Assembly (NCBI RefSeq): GCF_013409645.1 | Contig: NZ_JACCBG010000001.1 | Coordinates: forward strand, 496,001-560,000 | Direction: 5' to 3' | Origin: Nocardioides panaciterrulae | GTDB lineage: Bacteria; Actinomycetota; Actinomycetes; Propionibacteriales; Nocardioidaceae | DNA: 64,000 bases | Shown: positions 46,695-57,372 of the stretch, piece after piece | Numbering within the stretch: the first letter of the stretch is position 1 | How the letters are laid out: each line of letters begins with the position of its first letter | Notes under the pieces: generated by a model | What the model was told of the DNA's origin: nothing | Database searches by the model: none | What the model saw: only the letters and a program-made list of their open reading frames with translations | Program-made: the position numbers and the translations under genes

Positions 46695-47885
46695 ATGGCG
46701 TCTCGGGTGCTCGTGCCGTGGCTGGTGTGTGCGCTGCTGGCCTTGGTCGGGTGCGACGCCGGCTCGAGCTCGGGGAGTGACGTGCCCACCGCCCGCGAGG
46801 CTCGCGGCGCCGGTTCGTCGATCGCGCCGGCCTCGGTGCTGCGCCCGGCCGCGGAGCTGGTGCCGCCTCGGGGCGAGGCGTGGTTCGGGGCGTCGATCGA
46901 CTGGTCACGGGACTCGCTGGCCGCCTACGCCGACCGGCTCGGGCGCACGCCGGCCGTCGCGGTCGGCTTCTACCAGTTGCCGATGAGGAAGCGGGACCGC
47001 ACCTGGCTCGACCAGGCGGTCACGCAGGCCCGGGCGGCCGGCACCATGCTGCTGGTGACCCTGGAGCCCCGAGCGGGACTCGGGAAGGTCACCCAGCCGG
47101 TGGTGGAGGACCTGGCCCGCCTCCTCGACGGCTACAACCGCCAGGGCACGCCGGTCTTCTTACGGTTCGCCCACGAGATGAACGGCTCCTGGTACCCATG
47201 GGGCCAGCAGCCGCAGGCCTACGTGTCAGCCTTCCGCCGGGTCGCCGACGCCGTGCACCGCTGGGCCCCCGGGACGGCCATGGTCTGGGCGCCCAACTAC
47301 GGCGGCGGCTACCCCTTCGCCGGCGGTCGGTACGCGGCCACTCCTGGCTCGGCCGCCGCGCGGGCGCTCGACACCGACGGTGACGGGCGGGTCACCCAGT
47401 CCGACGATCCGTATGCGCCGTACTGGCCGGGTCGTCGCTACGTCGACTGGGTGGGTATGTCGATCTATCACTGGGGTGCCGCCTATCCGTGGGGCGAGAA
47501 CGAGATCCCCGAACCCGGCAAGTTCACCGACCTCCTGCGGGGGACCTACGACGGCGCCGCCGGTGACGAGCGAGCAGTGCCGGACTTCTACGCCGTGTAC
47601 GGCGAGCGTCAGCGCCTCCCCGTCGCCGTCACCGAGACCGGTGCGCTCTACGCACCCGGACGCGGGGGGGCCGACGAGTTGGCCATCAAGCAGGCGTGGT
47701 GGCGGCAGGTCTTCGCGGCCGACCATGCCCAGCGCCTGCCCTGGGTGAAGATGGTGAACTGGTTCGAGTGGCGCAAGCAGGAGCCTGAGATCGGCGGGAT
47801 CGTCGACTGGACCAGCACCCACGGCATCGTCGGCCGGGCGTTTTGTGCCGACCTGCCCACGTGGCTGCGCTTCGCTGACTCCTGA
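46695..47885 (+). CDS. GH26-like glycoside hydrolase lipoprotein
   Basis: 396 residues. Lipoprotein signal VCALLALVGC (C20). The catalytic domain has the acid/base E161 in RFAHEMNGSWYPWG and the nucleophile E314 in VAVTETGALY, plus WVGMSIYHWGAAYPWG and a final WFEWRKQEPE, the GH26 mannanase layout. A calcium-binding-like DTDGDGRVTQSDD loop lies near residue 230. It would act on mannan or a related glucan outside the cell. A TACACT -10 lies 13 bp before the ATG. Single gene, divergent from the secreted propeller gene. Confidence 0.9.
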   Translation: MASRVLVPWLVCALLALVGCDAGSSSGSDVPTAREARGAGSSIAPASVLRPAAELVPPRGEAWFGASIDWSRDSLAAYADRLGRTPAVAVGFYQLPMRKRDRTWLDQAVTQARAAGTMLLVTLEPRAGLGKVTQPVVEDLARLLDGYNRQGTPVFLRFAHEMNGSWYPWGQQPQAYVSAFRRVADAVHRWAPGTAMVWAPNYGGGYPFAGGRYAATPGSAAARALDTDGDGRVTQSDDPYAPYWPGRRYVDWVGMSIYHWGAAYPWGENEIPEPGKFTDLLRGTYDGAAGDERAVPDFYAVYGERQRLPVAVTETGALYAPGRGGADELAIKQAWWRQVFAADHAQRLPWVKMVNWFEWRKQEPEIGGIVDWTSTHGIVGRAFCADLPTWLRFADS

Positions 47886-47928
47886 GTGGGGGGCGCGCGG
47901 CGCGGGCACAGCACCCCCCAAGAGATGT

Positions 47929-47958
47929 TTGACAGTCTGCTGCCCTTGCGCGCACAAT
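47929..47958 (+). promoter_or_regulatory. Promoter of the ArsR/MFS pair
   Basis: TTGACA (47929-47934), 18 bp, CACAAT (47953-47958). The -10 overlaps an upstream ATG at 47957, so that ATG cannot be the main start. Confidence 0.6.
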
Positions 47959-47989
47959 GACCGCCGAACGAGTCTCGGGGGAGGCAGTG

Positions 47990-48565
47990 GTGGGCCGGAC
48001 ACCGACGAGTCGGCTGCGGGCCGCCGCGCACCCGGTCCGACTACGGATCCTCTCGTTGCTGACCGGCGCCGAGCTCTCGGCCGCCGAGGTCGCCCGCGAG
48101 CTCGACCTCACCCATGCGAACGCCTCCTACCACCTGCGGCAGCTCGCCGCTGCCGGGCTGCTCGTGGTCGCGGGCGAGGAGAAGGTGCGCGGCGGGGTGG
48201 CGAAGCGCTACCGGCACCCGTGGCGCGAGGAGGACCTCAGCCCGGACGGTCCACCCTCGGTGGGGGAGGAGGCCATGTTCCTGCGGGCCGCGGCCGAGGA
48301 GCTGGTACGCCGCGGAGGCCTCGCCGTCCGCGAGGAGGCGCGCGCCACCCCGCCGGGGGAGACGCCGCGACCTCGCGGCTACTCCGCCGATGCGGAGGTC
48401 TGGCTCGACGCCGAGGTGTGGGCTCGCGTGGTGCAGCTGTTGAAGGACGCGGGTGACCTGGTGCACGACCACGCCCGGCCGCCGCGGACCCCCGGCACGC
48501 TCCACGTGAACCTGTCCGCCTTCGCGTTCGAGATGCGGCCGGGCCCGGACGGGGACCCGCGGTGA
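47990..48565 (+). CDS. ArsR-type winged-helix transcriptional regulator
   Basis: 191 residues from a GTG 5 nt after GGGGGAGG; an ATG 33 nt upstream is rejected because it lies in the -10 box. The N-terminal helix-turn-helix (AAHPVRLRILSLLTGAELSA, VARELDLTHANASYHLRQLA, AAGLLVVAGEEKVRGGVAKR) is intact; no metal-binding Cys cluster is seen, so it likely senses a small molecule. The C-terminal 100 residues (WARVVQLLKDAGDLVHDHAR) may be the effector domain. It overlaps the MFS gene by GTGA and probably controls it. Confidence 0.88.
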   Translation: MGRTPTSRLRAAAHPVRLRILSLLTGAELSAAEVARELDLTHANASYHLRQLAAAGLLVVAGEEKVRGGVAKRYRHPWREEDLSPDGPPSVGEEAMFLRAAAEELVRRGGLAVREEARATPPGETPRPRGYSADAEVWLDAEVWARVVQLLKDAGDLVHDHARPPRTPGTLHVNLSAFAFEMRPGPDGDPR

Positions 48566-49812
48566 GGGCCGGTCCGGGACCCGCCGGGTCCGGCGTCCTG
48601 GCCAACCGCCGGTTCCGCTGGTTCTTCCTCTCCCGGCTGGTCAACCTCGCCGGCAGCACGATGGCCAGCGTCGCGGTCGCGTTCGCGGTGCTGGACGTGA
48701 GCGACTCGGCCAACGCGCTCGGCCAGGTCCTGGCCGCCCGCACGATCCCGCTCGTGGTCTTCCTGCTGGTGGGTGGCGTGCTGGCTGACCGGCTCCCGCG
48801 GGTGCTGGTGATCCAGGCGTCGAACCTGCTGTCGTTCGTGACCCAGGCGGTCGTGGCCTACCTCGTCATCTCCGGCCGCGCCGAGATCTGGCAGCTGGTG
48901 GTCCTGGAGGGGCTCAACGGCACCGTCTCGGCGGCGAGCATGCCCGCGATGCAGGGCCTGCTGCCCCAGCTGGTGCCTCGCGACCAGCTGCAGCCGGCCA
49001 ACGTGCTGCTCTCGATGTCGCGCGGGGCGCTGACCGTCGTCGGACCCTCCGTGGCCGCCGCGCTGGTCGTGACGGTCGGGCCGGGGTGGGCGGTCGCGGC
49101 GGACGCGGCGAGCTGGCTGGCGGCCGCGGTCCTGCTGGTGCCGGTGCGGACCCCGTCTCGGGCCCGCGGCGCCGAACCCGCCGGCGGGATGTGGCGAGAG
49201 CTCCGCGAGGGCTGGACGCTGTTCCGGAGCACGACCTGGCTCTGGGTCGTCGTGCTCGCGTTCGGCGTGCTCAACGCCATGCACAGCGGGGCACTCCTCA
49301 CGCTGGGTCCGGTCGTCGCCAAGCGCACCTTCGGCGTCCCGGGGTGGGGGCTGGCGATGTCGGCGGAGGCGGTCGGCCTGCTGCTGACGACCGTGGTGCT
49401 GCTCCGGGTCCGGCTCCGGTTCCCGCTGCGGGCCGGCATGCTCGGGATCACCGCGCTGGCCGCCCCGATGCTGGTGCTCGGCCTCGCGCCGGAGACCACC
49501 CCCTTGGTGCTGGCGATGCTGATCGCCGGGGCCGGCACGGAGGTCTTCGAGCTGGGGTGGAACCTCGCCATGCAGGAGAACATCCCCGAGGAGCTGCTGT
49601 CCCGGGCCTCGTCGTACGACATGCTCGGCTCGTTCGTCGCGATGCCCGTCGGGCAGCTGCTCTACGGCCCGCTCGGGGACTGGCTGGGCTACCGCTCCGT
49701 CCTGGTGGCCAGCGGCGTGCTCTACCTCGTGGTCTGCCTGGCGACGTACGCCGTCCCCGCGGTGCGCATCCTGCCACGCGCGGGAGCCGAGCCGGAGGCC
49801 GTGCGCGCCTGA
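48562..49812 (+). CDS. MFS transporter (enterobactin exporter EntS-like group)
   Basis: 416 residues with about 12 helices. The start (VLANRRFRWFFLSRLVNLAG) and LARTIPLVVFLLVGGVLADR, PAMQGLLPQLVPRDQLQPAN and ENIPEELLSRASSYDMLGSF match the MFS_3 exporter family. With an ArsR-type regulator in the same operon it is probably an inducible efflux pump. GTG start inside the regulator's stop. Confidence 0.9.
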   Translation: MRAGPGPAGSGVLANRRFRWFFLSRLVNLAGSTMASVAVAFAVLDVSDSANALGQVLAARTIPLVVFLLVGGVLADRLPRVLVIQASNLLSFVTQAVVAYLVISGRAEIWQLVVLEGLNGTVSAASMPAMQGLLPQLVPRDQLQPANVLLSMSRGALTVVGPSVAAALVVTVGPGWAVAADAASWLAAAVLLVPVRTPSRARGAEPAGGMWRELREGWTLFRSTTWLWVVVLAFGVLNAMHSGALLTLGPVVAKRTFGVPGWGLAMSAEAVGLLLTTVVLLRVRLRFPLRAGMLGITALAAPMLVLGLAPETTPLVLAMLIAGAGTEVFELGWNLAMQENIPEELLSRASSYDMLGSFVAMPVGQLLYGPLGDWLGYRSVLVASGVLYLVVCLATYAVPAVRILPRAGAEPEAVRA

Positions 49813-49990
49813 CCCCCGAGATCACGAGTCCCCGGAAGGCGCGGCTGCCGGTGATCGTGGCCCGGGCGCCGATCCCGTCGGCGTCGAGCAGCGCCTGCCG
49901 AAGCGTGCCGGGCCCGTTGTCCGCGGTGGAGGTGCCGAGGAAGGACGTGCCGGGCGGCTCGGCCGCCCCGGCGGGCCCACGGGGGAATCC
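49813..49990 (-). pseudogene. Possible remnant of a secreted beta-helix protein
   Basis: The gap between the MFS and phosphatase genes reads, on the minus strand, GTSTADNGPGTLRQALLDAD followed by ATITGSRAFRGLVISG. This resembles the 'DSGPGSLRQAI-DAN' entry segment of parallel beta-helix or choice-of-anchor repeats. There is no start or stop of its own and the frame runs into the MFS 3' end, so it looks like a decayed fragment. The similarity is judged by eye. Confidence 0.3.
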
Positions 49991-50031
49991 CGGATTTCGG
50001 CCCCGCGGCGTCGCCGGACGGGGGCGCGGGG

Positions 50032-52194
50032 TCAGGCCTCGCGGCGTACGACGAGGGCCGCGACGTCGTCGTCCCGGGTGGGGTCGCGGACCTCCTCGAC
50101 CACCGCGGCCAGCGCCGCGGTTAGGTCCTCGGACCGGCCCAGGCCGCGCGCGGCGGCGATCAGCCGGTCCATCCCGGTGTCGGTGTCCTCACCGCGGCGC
50201 TCGATCAGCCCGTCGGTGTAGAGCAGCACCGCGTCGCCCGGCGCGTAGGGGAGCGTGACCACGCCGCGGGTGCCGCGGCCGGCCCCCAGCAGCATCGTCT
50301 CGTCGGCGCGCACGATCGCGACCTCCGAGCCGGGCCGCAGCAGCAGCGGGGCGGGGTGGCCGGCGTTGATCACGTCGAGGGTGCCGCGTCCGCGGTCGGC
50401 GACGGCGTACGCGAGCGTCACCAGGTGCTCGAGGTCCAGCCGCTCGAAGACGTCGTCCAGGCGGCTCATCACGGTGGCGGGGTCGGGGTCGATGGCGACC
50501 AGGGTGCGGATCGCCGAGCGCATCTGGGCCATCACCGAGGCCGCCTGCACCCCCCGCCCCATCACGTCGCCGACGAACAGCGCCAGCCGGTCGCCGGCGA
50601 GCGGCACCACGTCGTAGAAGTCGCCACCGGCGTCGGTGCGGCCGGCCGGCAGGTAGGCGACCGCGGTGCCCCAGCCCGGGGTCTCGGGGAGCCGCTCGGG
50701 CAGCACCGCGCGCTGCAGCTGCAGCGCCACGTCGCGCACCTGGGAGTGCAGCTGGGCGTTGTCGATCGCGACCGCCGCGCGGTGGGCGAGGTCCTCGCCG
50801 AACGCCAGGTCGTCGGCGCTGAACCGCCGGCCGCTCTCCCCGGCAACCCAGGTCACCACACCGAGGACCCGGTCGTGCACCTTCAGCGGACACGACAGGA
50901 CGCTGCGCAGGTTGAGCTTGCGCACCAGGCGCAGGTGCGCCTCGTCGCGGGCCGCCAGCACCAGCATCTCGTCGGTGACCTCGGGCACCAGCAGGCTCTG
51001 CCCGGTGCGCAGCACCTGGTAGCCACCCTGCCCGGACTCCGGGTCGGCGGGGTACTTCTCCTCCAGCTCGGCGACCAGCGGCGCGCTGTCGGGCTGGGCG
51101 TGCGCGACCGAGAGGTTGCGCAGCCGGCCGTCGTCCTCCAGCGCGATCGCGCACCAGTCGGCGAACCACGGCACGGCGGCCTCCGCGACCGCGACCAGCG
51201 TGCTCTCGTAGTCGAGGTCGCTGGCCAGCCGCGCGCTCGCGTCGGCGAGGAACGCCAGCTTGGCCTCGCGGTCCGCGGCCTCCTCCTGGGCCCGGATCCG
51301 GTCGATGGCGTGGGCGCAGATGTCGGCGAGCAGGCGCAGGAACAACAGCTCCGGGCCGTCGACCCGGCGCCGGCCGGGGAACGCCAGGGTGACCGCGCCG
51401 AGCGGCCGGCCGGCCACCAGCAGCGGCAGACAGGCGGTGGACACCTCGCTGCTGCCGCCGGCCAGGTCGGGGAAGCGGGCCGTCATCTCGGCCCGGCCCT
51501 CCACGATGACCGGCTTGCCGGTGCGGACCGCCTCGCTGGCGGGGTTCGAGTCGGTGACCGGGAACGTCGACCAGCGCGACGCGACCGCGTCGGTGACGCC
51601 CCGGACGCCGATCAGCGCCAGGGTGTCGTCGTCGACGAGCAGCGAGATCGAGCCGACGGTCGCGCCGGCGGCATCGGTCATGTGGTCGGTGACCACCCGC
51701 GCGACGCCCTCGACGCTGGTCGCGGCCAGCAGGTCGGCGGTGACCGCCGCCAGCCGGTTCAGGCGGCGGGTGAGCAGCCGGGCGTACGCCGTCGGGGAGG
51801 TGCCTTCGTCGGGCTCCCCGGCGTGGGTGTCCTCGGCGAGCAGCAGCACCCCGGTCGTGCGCAGCCCGTCGTTGACCGGCGACCAGGATGTGGACATCTC
51901 GCGGGCGCGGCCGCCGGCGACCGTGAGCCGCAGGTCGCCGTTCCACGCCGCGCCGGTGAGCGCCCGCGTCAGCACCTGCTGGGCGGCGTCCCGGTCGGTG
52001 TCGGCGAACAGCGTGGTGGCGAGCGGTGCGCCGCGCAGCTCGGACTCGCTCGACCCGAACAGGCTGACCGAGGCGTCGTTGCAGTAGATGACCGTCCCCG
52101 CAGCGTCGACCGCGACGGCGGCCACCGACAGGCCGTCCAGGAGTCGACGCGACGGGAGCCACGCCGAGGTGCTGGCCACGGGTACGGGCGCCAC
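50032..52194 (-). CDS. PAS-GAF-GAF-PP2C (SpoIIE/RsbU-type) serine phosphatase
   Basis: 720 residues, cytosolic. PAS at about 15-120 (SVAAVAVDAAGTVIYCNDAS), a first GAF at about 145-300, a second GAF at about 330-480 (SVLSCPLKVHDRVLGVVTWV), a helix with AVAIDNAQLHSQVRDVALQL, then the PPM phosphatase domain with AGGDFYDVV, FVGDVMGRGVQAASVMAQ, INAGHPAPLLL, LLYTDGLIERR and RDDDVAALVV, so the metal Asp residues are in place. Such proteins dephosphorylate STAS anti-anti-sigma factors in response to signals. No antagonist gene is adjacent. GTG start. Confidence 0.92.
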   Translation of the reverse strand: MAPVPVASTSAWLPSRRLLDGLSVAAVAVDAAGTVIYCNDASVSLFGSSESELRGAPLATTLFADTDRDAAQQVLTRALTGAAWNGDLRLTVAGGRAREMSTSWSPVNDGLRTTGVLLLAEDTHAGEPDEGTSPTAYARLLTRRLNRLAAVTADLLAATSVEGVARVVTDHMTDAAGATVGSISLLVDDDTLALIGVRGVTDAVASRWSTFPVTDSNPASEAVRTGKPVIVEGRAEMTARFPDLAGGSSEVSTACLPLLVAGRPLGAVTLAFPGRRRVDGPELLFLRLLADICAHAIDRIRAQEEAADREAKLAFLADASARLASDLDYESTLVAVAEAAVPWFADWCAIALEDDGRLRNLSVAHAQPDSAPLVAELEEKYPADPESGQGGYQVLRTGQSLLVPEVTDEMLVLAARDEAHLRLVRKLNLRSVLSCPLKVHDRVLGVVTWVAGESGRRFSADDLAFGEDLAHRAAVAIDNAQLHSQVRDVALQLQRAVLPERLPETPGWGTAVAYLPAGRTDAGGDFYDVVPLAGDRLALFVGDVMGRGVQAASVMAQMRSAIRTLVAIDPDPATVMSRLDDVFERLDLEHLVTLAYAVADRGRGTLDVINAGHPAPLLLRPGSEVAIVRADETMLLGAGRGTRGVVTLPYAPGDAVLLYTDGLIERRGEDTDTGMDRLIAAARGLGRSEDLTAALAAVVEEVRDPTRDDDVAALVVRREA

Positions 52195-52433
52195 GCGTCG
52201 ATCCTCTCACGTCGGGTCCGGCCCCGAGACGGTCCGGCGTACGGCGTACCTGCGTGCCGTGGGCCCCATTGTGGGGCAGCCGGGTGGCGGCTGTCCCGCT
52301 AACCCCCGGAGTGCCCGGATCCGCCCGTCCGTGCGACCCCTCGGGAGGCCGCCCCAGGGCCCCTCGGCCGGCGCTGGGGAGCCGCTCGGCCACCCGAGAT
52401 TCGGCCCGCTGAGCAGAAACCCGGTCCTGAAAG
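52195..52433. other. Intergenic region upstream of the cold-shock gene
   Basis: About 240 bp of GC-rich sequence between the divergent phosphatase and csp genes with no recognisable gene or motif. Confidence 0.5.
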
Positions 52434-52633
52434 CTGGACCCAGGGCCGGACGTTGGTAGGGTCTGTGGTGCAACAGGTGCAAGTTCCAGCAGGTCTGACG
52501 CCCGCGGAGTTTGTGATCCAACGGCGTTTCTTCTTCGTGTGCCTCAATCACGCAAGTCGGAGCGACGTGTCACCGCATCTGATGCGGGCCGTCGAAGTGA
52601 CGGCTCTCGCCCCGATGAAGGAGTAACGAGCAA
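52434..52633 (+). promoter_or_regulatory. csp promoter and long 5' leader
   Basis: A -10 TAGGGT (52457-52462) with a weak -35 CTGGAC 17 bp upstream would give a leader of about 165 nt. The leader holds a CCGCATC/GATGCGG hairpin and paired GTGACGGC segments before AAGGAG. Long structured leaders are usual for cold-shock mRNAs. Confidence 0.5.
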
Positions 52634-52837
52634 ATGGCTCAGGGCACCGTGAAGTGGTTCAACGCCGAGAAGGGTTTCGGCTTCATTGCGCAGGAGGACG
52701 GCGGCGACGACGTCTTCGTGCACTACTCGGCGATCCAGTCGCAGGGCTACAAGTCCCTCGACGAGAACCAGAAGGTCGAGTTCGACGTCACCCAGGGCCC
52801 CAAGGGCCCCCAGGCGGAGAACGTCCGCGCGATCTGA
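52634..52837 (+). CDS. Cold-shock protein (CspA family)
   Basis: 67 residues, a single OB-fold with RNP1 KGFGFI and RNP2 VFVHYSAI. It starts [16 protein letters not shown] and ends [10 protein letters not shown]. It binds single-stranded nucleic acid and melts RNA structure. AAGGAG lies 12 nt before the ATG. A strong terminator follows. Confidence 0.97.
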   Translation: MAQGTVKWFNAEKGFGFIAQEDGGDDVFVHYSAIQSQGYKSLDENQKVEFDVTQGPKGPQAENVRAI

Positions 52838-52890
52838 TTCCGATCTGCGCAAAGTAGCTCCGGACAGCACCTGTCCGACGCTTCCAGTGC

Positions 52891-52917
52891 GAGGCCCCAC
52901 CCGTCGGGTGGGGCCTC
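52891..52917 (+). terminator. Terminator after csp
   Basis: GAGGCCCCACCC/GGGTGGGGCCTC, perfect 12-bp arms with a 3-nt loop. A smaller CGGACAG/CTGTCCG hairpin lies 14 bp upstream. Confidence 0.85.
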
Positions 52918-53058
52918 GTGCCATTTCCGGGCCGTCCCCCGAACAGGTCAGATTCCGGACCCCTGGTTTGGCCGCGGGGCCCCTCGGGCACCATTGGACT
53001 GAGCCTTCTGTGAACCCCCGCGGCCGTTCCCGACCCCGCCCTGACCTAGGGAGCCCCT

Positions 53059-53217
53059 GTGCAGCACGACCAGTTCGACGTCACGCTCGAGGACGCCGAC
53101 CTGCTCGGTGAGGTGGAGCTGACCACCAACCTGATCATCGCGGCCACCGAGGCCGACGAGCATCTCTCGGGCGAGCAGATCGACCAGATCCTCGGCGTCC
53201 CCCCGCACGCCGACTGA
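53059..53217 (+). CDS. Small acidic protein of unknown function
   Basis: 52 residues (begins QHDQFDVTLEDADLLGEVEL after the start) with many Asp/Glu, a helical centre (LTTNLIIAATEADEHLS) and an EQIDQILGV end. Codons are almost all G/C-ending and AGGGAG precedes the GTG by 6 nt, so it is very probably real. No cysteine, no membrane segment and no recognised family. It stands between terminators, so it is its own unit. Confidence 0.7.
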   Translation: MQHDQFDVTLEDADLLGEVELTTNLIIAATEADEHLSGEQIDQILGVPPHAD

Positions 53218-53272
53218 GGGCGGCCGCCCGCACGCGGCGCGAGCCGCACGCCGGGTGGCGTGCGCGCCCCTC

Positions 53273-53297
53273 GGGTACGCCGGCCGCCGGCGTACCC
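53273..53297. terminator. Inverted repeat after the small acidic protein gene
   Basis: GGGTACGCCGGC and its exact complement (12 bp) around one base. Probably a terminator; a regulatory site for csoR is less likely because the CsoR operator is separate. Confidence 0.5.
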
Positions 53298-53336
53298 CTG
53301 CCCCCGGGCCGGCCTGCGTCGCGCACCCCTTGGATC

Positions 53337-53357
53337 CCATACCCCGCAGGGGTATGG
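53337..53357. promoter_or_regulatory. CsoR operator
   Basis: CCATACCCC-GCA-GGGGTATGG, perfect 9-bp arms, matches the ATACCCC...GGGGTAT type site bound by copper-sensing CsoR repressors. It lies 7 bp before the csoR start. Confidence 0.8.
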
Positions 53358-53364
53358 TCGAGCC

Positions 53365-53658
53365 ATGGCGGAGCACCAACACGGCTACATCCACCGCAAG
53401 GACGACTACCTCAAGCGGCTGCGGCGGATCGAGGGCCAGGCCCGCGGCCTGCAGCGGATGGTCGAGGAGGAGCAGTACTGCATCGACATCCTCACCCAGG
53501 TCTCCGCGATGACCAAGGCCCTCCACGCGGTCTCGATCGGGCTGCTCGAGGAGCACATGAACCACTGCGTGGTCGACGCCGCCCGGGCCGGTGACGACCA
53601 GGCGCGCGAGAAGGTCGCCGAGGCCGTCGACGCGATCGCCCGGCTGGTCCGGTCCTGA
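53365..53658 (+). CDS. csoR: Copper-sensing repressor CsoR
   Basis: 97 residues, all helical. The Cu(I) ligands are complete: C39 (QYCIDIL), H64 and C68 (EEHMNHC). It starts with a His-containing polar N-terminus and RLRRIEGQARGLQRMVEE, typical of the family. It binds the upstream operator without copper and releases it when copper rises. The ATG at 53365 is preferred over in-frame upstream starts, which would place the operator inside the gene. First gene of csoR-copZ-copA. Confidence 0.95.
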   Translation: MAEHQHGYIHRKDDYLKRLRRIEGQARGLQRMVEEEQYCIDILTQVSAMTKALHAVSIGLLEEHMNHCVVDAARAGDDQAREKVAEAVDAIARLVRS

Positions 53659-53723
53659 GCCCGGCCCCCCTGAACCCGGCCTCGACCCTGTCCCTGGTTC
53701 GACAAATGCGTGAGGAGCACCCC

Positions 53724-53930
53724 ATGAGCAACCTGAGCACCTGGACGGTCTCCGGGATGACCTGCGGCCACTGCGTCGCCTCGGTCTCGGAGGAGATCGC
53801 GGAGATCGACGGCGTCGAGGACGTCGCGGTCGAGCTGGACTCCGGCACGGTCACGGTGACCAGCGCCGGCCCGCTGGAGCGGGCCGACGTGGACGCCGCC
53901 GTCACCGAGGCCGGGTACGCGCTGGTCTGA
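53724..53930 (+). CDS. copZ: Copper chaperone CopZ (HMA domain)
   Basis: 68 residues, one heavy-metal-associated domain with the metal motif MTCGHC (C14, C17) and the AGYALV end. It carries Cu(I) to the ATPase CopA. TGAGGAG precedes the ATG by 7 nt; 65 bp after csoR and 20 bp before copA. Confidence 0.95.
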   Translation: MSNLSTWTVSGMTCGHCVASVSEEIAEIDGVEDVAVELDSGTVTVTSAGPLERADVDAAVTEAGYALV

Positions 53931-53950
53931 CAGGTCTGACGAGGCACGCC

Positions 53951-56155
<2,205 letters not shown>

Positions 56156-56162
56156 GTCTGCC

Positions 56163-56229
56163 GGGGTAGTCCGTGACGATCTGGCCCTCCTACTGGCCGG
56201 TACGGGGCCCGAACGTCACGGACTACCCC
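56163..56229. repeat. GTAGTCCGTGACG palindromic element, copy 1
   Basis: 67 bp: GGGGTAGTCCGTGACG at one end and its complement CGTCACGGACTACCCC at the other, with GGCCC/GGGCC inner arms and about two mismatches over 25 bp. It lies between the convergent ends of copA and the membrane-anchored protein gene. Confidence 0.9.
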
Positions 56230-56268
56230 CGGGGTTGCCGGCCCCCCGGCCCCCGGGGACGGCCGGCC

Positions 56269-57330
56269 TCAGCAGGTCGCGAACAGCACCGGCCCGGAGC
56301 TGAGGTCGGAGAGCACGTACGCCCCCGGCCGGGGCACCAGCTCCATCAGCACCAGGTCCCCGTCGGCGGTGACCGAGCGCACCGAGAACCGGTCGCCGAA
56401 GTCACCACCCTGGCCGGGGGCCGGGCCGCGGACCAGGGCGGCCCGGGTGTCGGCGTTGGTCCGGGCCTGGTCCGCGCCGTCGAAGGACATCACGACCCGC
56501 ACGTGCCGGTCCGGCTGCACCGACATCGCGAACCCCTCGACCGGGTTCACCTGGCCGGCCGCGCGCAGCAGCTGGGCGCCGGCGGCCTGGTCCGCGGCGT
56601 CGGCGTGGCCCATCGCGAGCGCGGAGCAGGTGTAGTCGCCGTCATAGATCGCCGCGCTCAGCGGGGAGCCGCTGGCGTCGGCGACGTGGGTGAGCTGCTC
56701 CGAGGGCCCGTCGCCGGAGCCGGCGGCCCCCACGGCCCGTCGCAGGTAGGAGGCGTTGTCGCTGGTCAGCACCAGGTGGTCGGCGGCGTCCAGCGCGACG
56801 TACTGCAGCTCGGGGGTCAGGTCCGGGCCGATCGTGCCCAGCAGGTCCTCGCCGCCGTCCCACACGCCGGTGTCGGTCGAGGGGCGGGTGTAGCCGGCCT
56901 CCTCGAGGTCGGTGCCGATCCGGTCGAAGTCGGTGCCGTCGGGCAGGTGCAGGATCACCACCGCGCCCCGGGTGGACTGGCTGAACAGCTCCCAGTCCGC
57001 GGTCGCGGGGGAGAAGCCGTACGTCGTCTGCAGCACCGGCGCGGACTGCACCAGGGCCGAGCTGGAGGTCAGGTCGGCGTCGTACCCCCGGCCGAGGAAG
57101 TGCCGCAACCGGCCCACCGGCGACGACGCCGACAGCGACGCGCCCAGCTCGTGGCGGACCGCCGCCCAGTCGGTCCAGGACAGCCGCTCGGCGTCCGGGG
57201 GCGCGAGCGCGACCGCGCGCTGCAGCGTGGTCCGGTCGTGCTGGTGCCACCACCAGGCGCCGCCGCCCGCGACGGCGAGGAGCACGACCAGCAACGCGGC
57301 CAGGACGACGGCGAGCGGTCGCTTGCGCAC
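56269..57330 (-). CDS. Membrane-anchored protein of unknown function
   Basis: 353 residues. The N-terminus (KRPLAVVLAALLVVLLAVAG then WWWHQHD) is an uncleaved signal anchor; the rest is outside the membrane. No known motif. Regular features are DAERLSWTDWAAVRHELGAS, a VVILHLPDGTDFDRIGTDLE segment that resembles a ferredoxin-like fold, and a paired Cys near the end (TCSALAM and final FATC). It may be a distant relative of actinobacterial surface proteins with DUF3352-like repeats; uncertain. GTG start with GGAG 6 nt upstream. Divergent from the MutT gene. Confidence 0.75.
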   Translation of the reverse strand: MRKRPLAVVLAALLVVLLAVAGGGAWWWHQHDRTTLQRAVALAPPDAERLSWTDWAAVRHELGASLSASSPVGRLRHFLGRGYDADLTSSSALVQSAPVLQTTYGFSPATADWELFSQSTRGAVVILHLPDGTDFDRIGTDLEEAGYTRPSTDTGVWDGGEDLLGTIGPDLTPELQYVALDAADHLVLTSDNASYLRRAVGAAGSGDGPSEQLTHVADASGSPLSAAIYDGDYTCSALAMGHADAADQAAGAQLLRAAGQVNPVEGFAMSVQPDRHVRVVMSFDGADQARTNADTRAALVRGPAPGQGGDFGDRFSVRSVTADGDLVLMELVPRPGAYVLSDLSSGPVLFATC

Positions 57331-57372
57331 GTGGTCTCCTGTCCGGGGGCGGGCAGGTGTGAGACTAACGCC

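Noticed and set aside
47957..47989. ATG at 47957 as start of the ArsR-type gene
   Set aside because: It lies in the -10 box; the GTG at 47990 has a strong ribosome site at the right distance.
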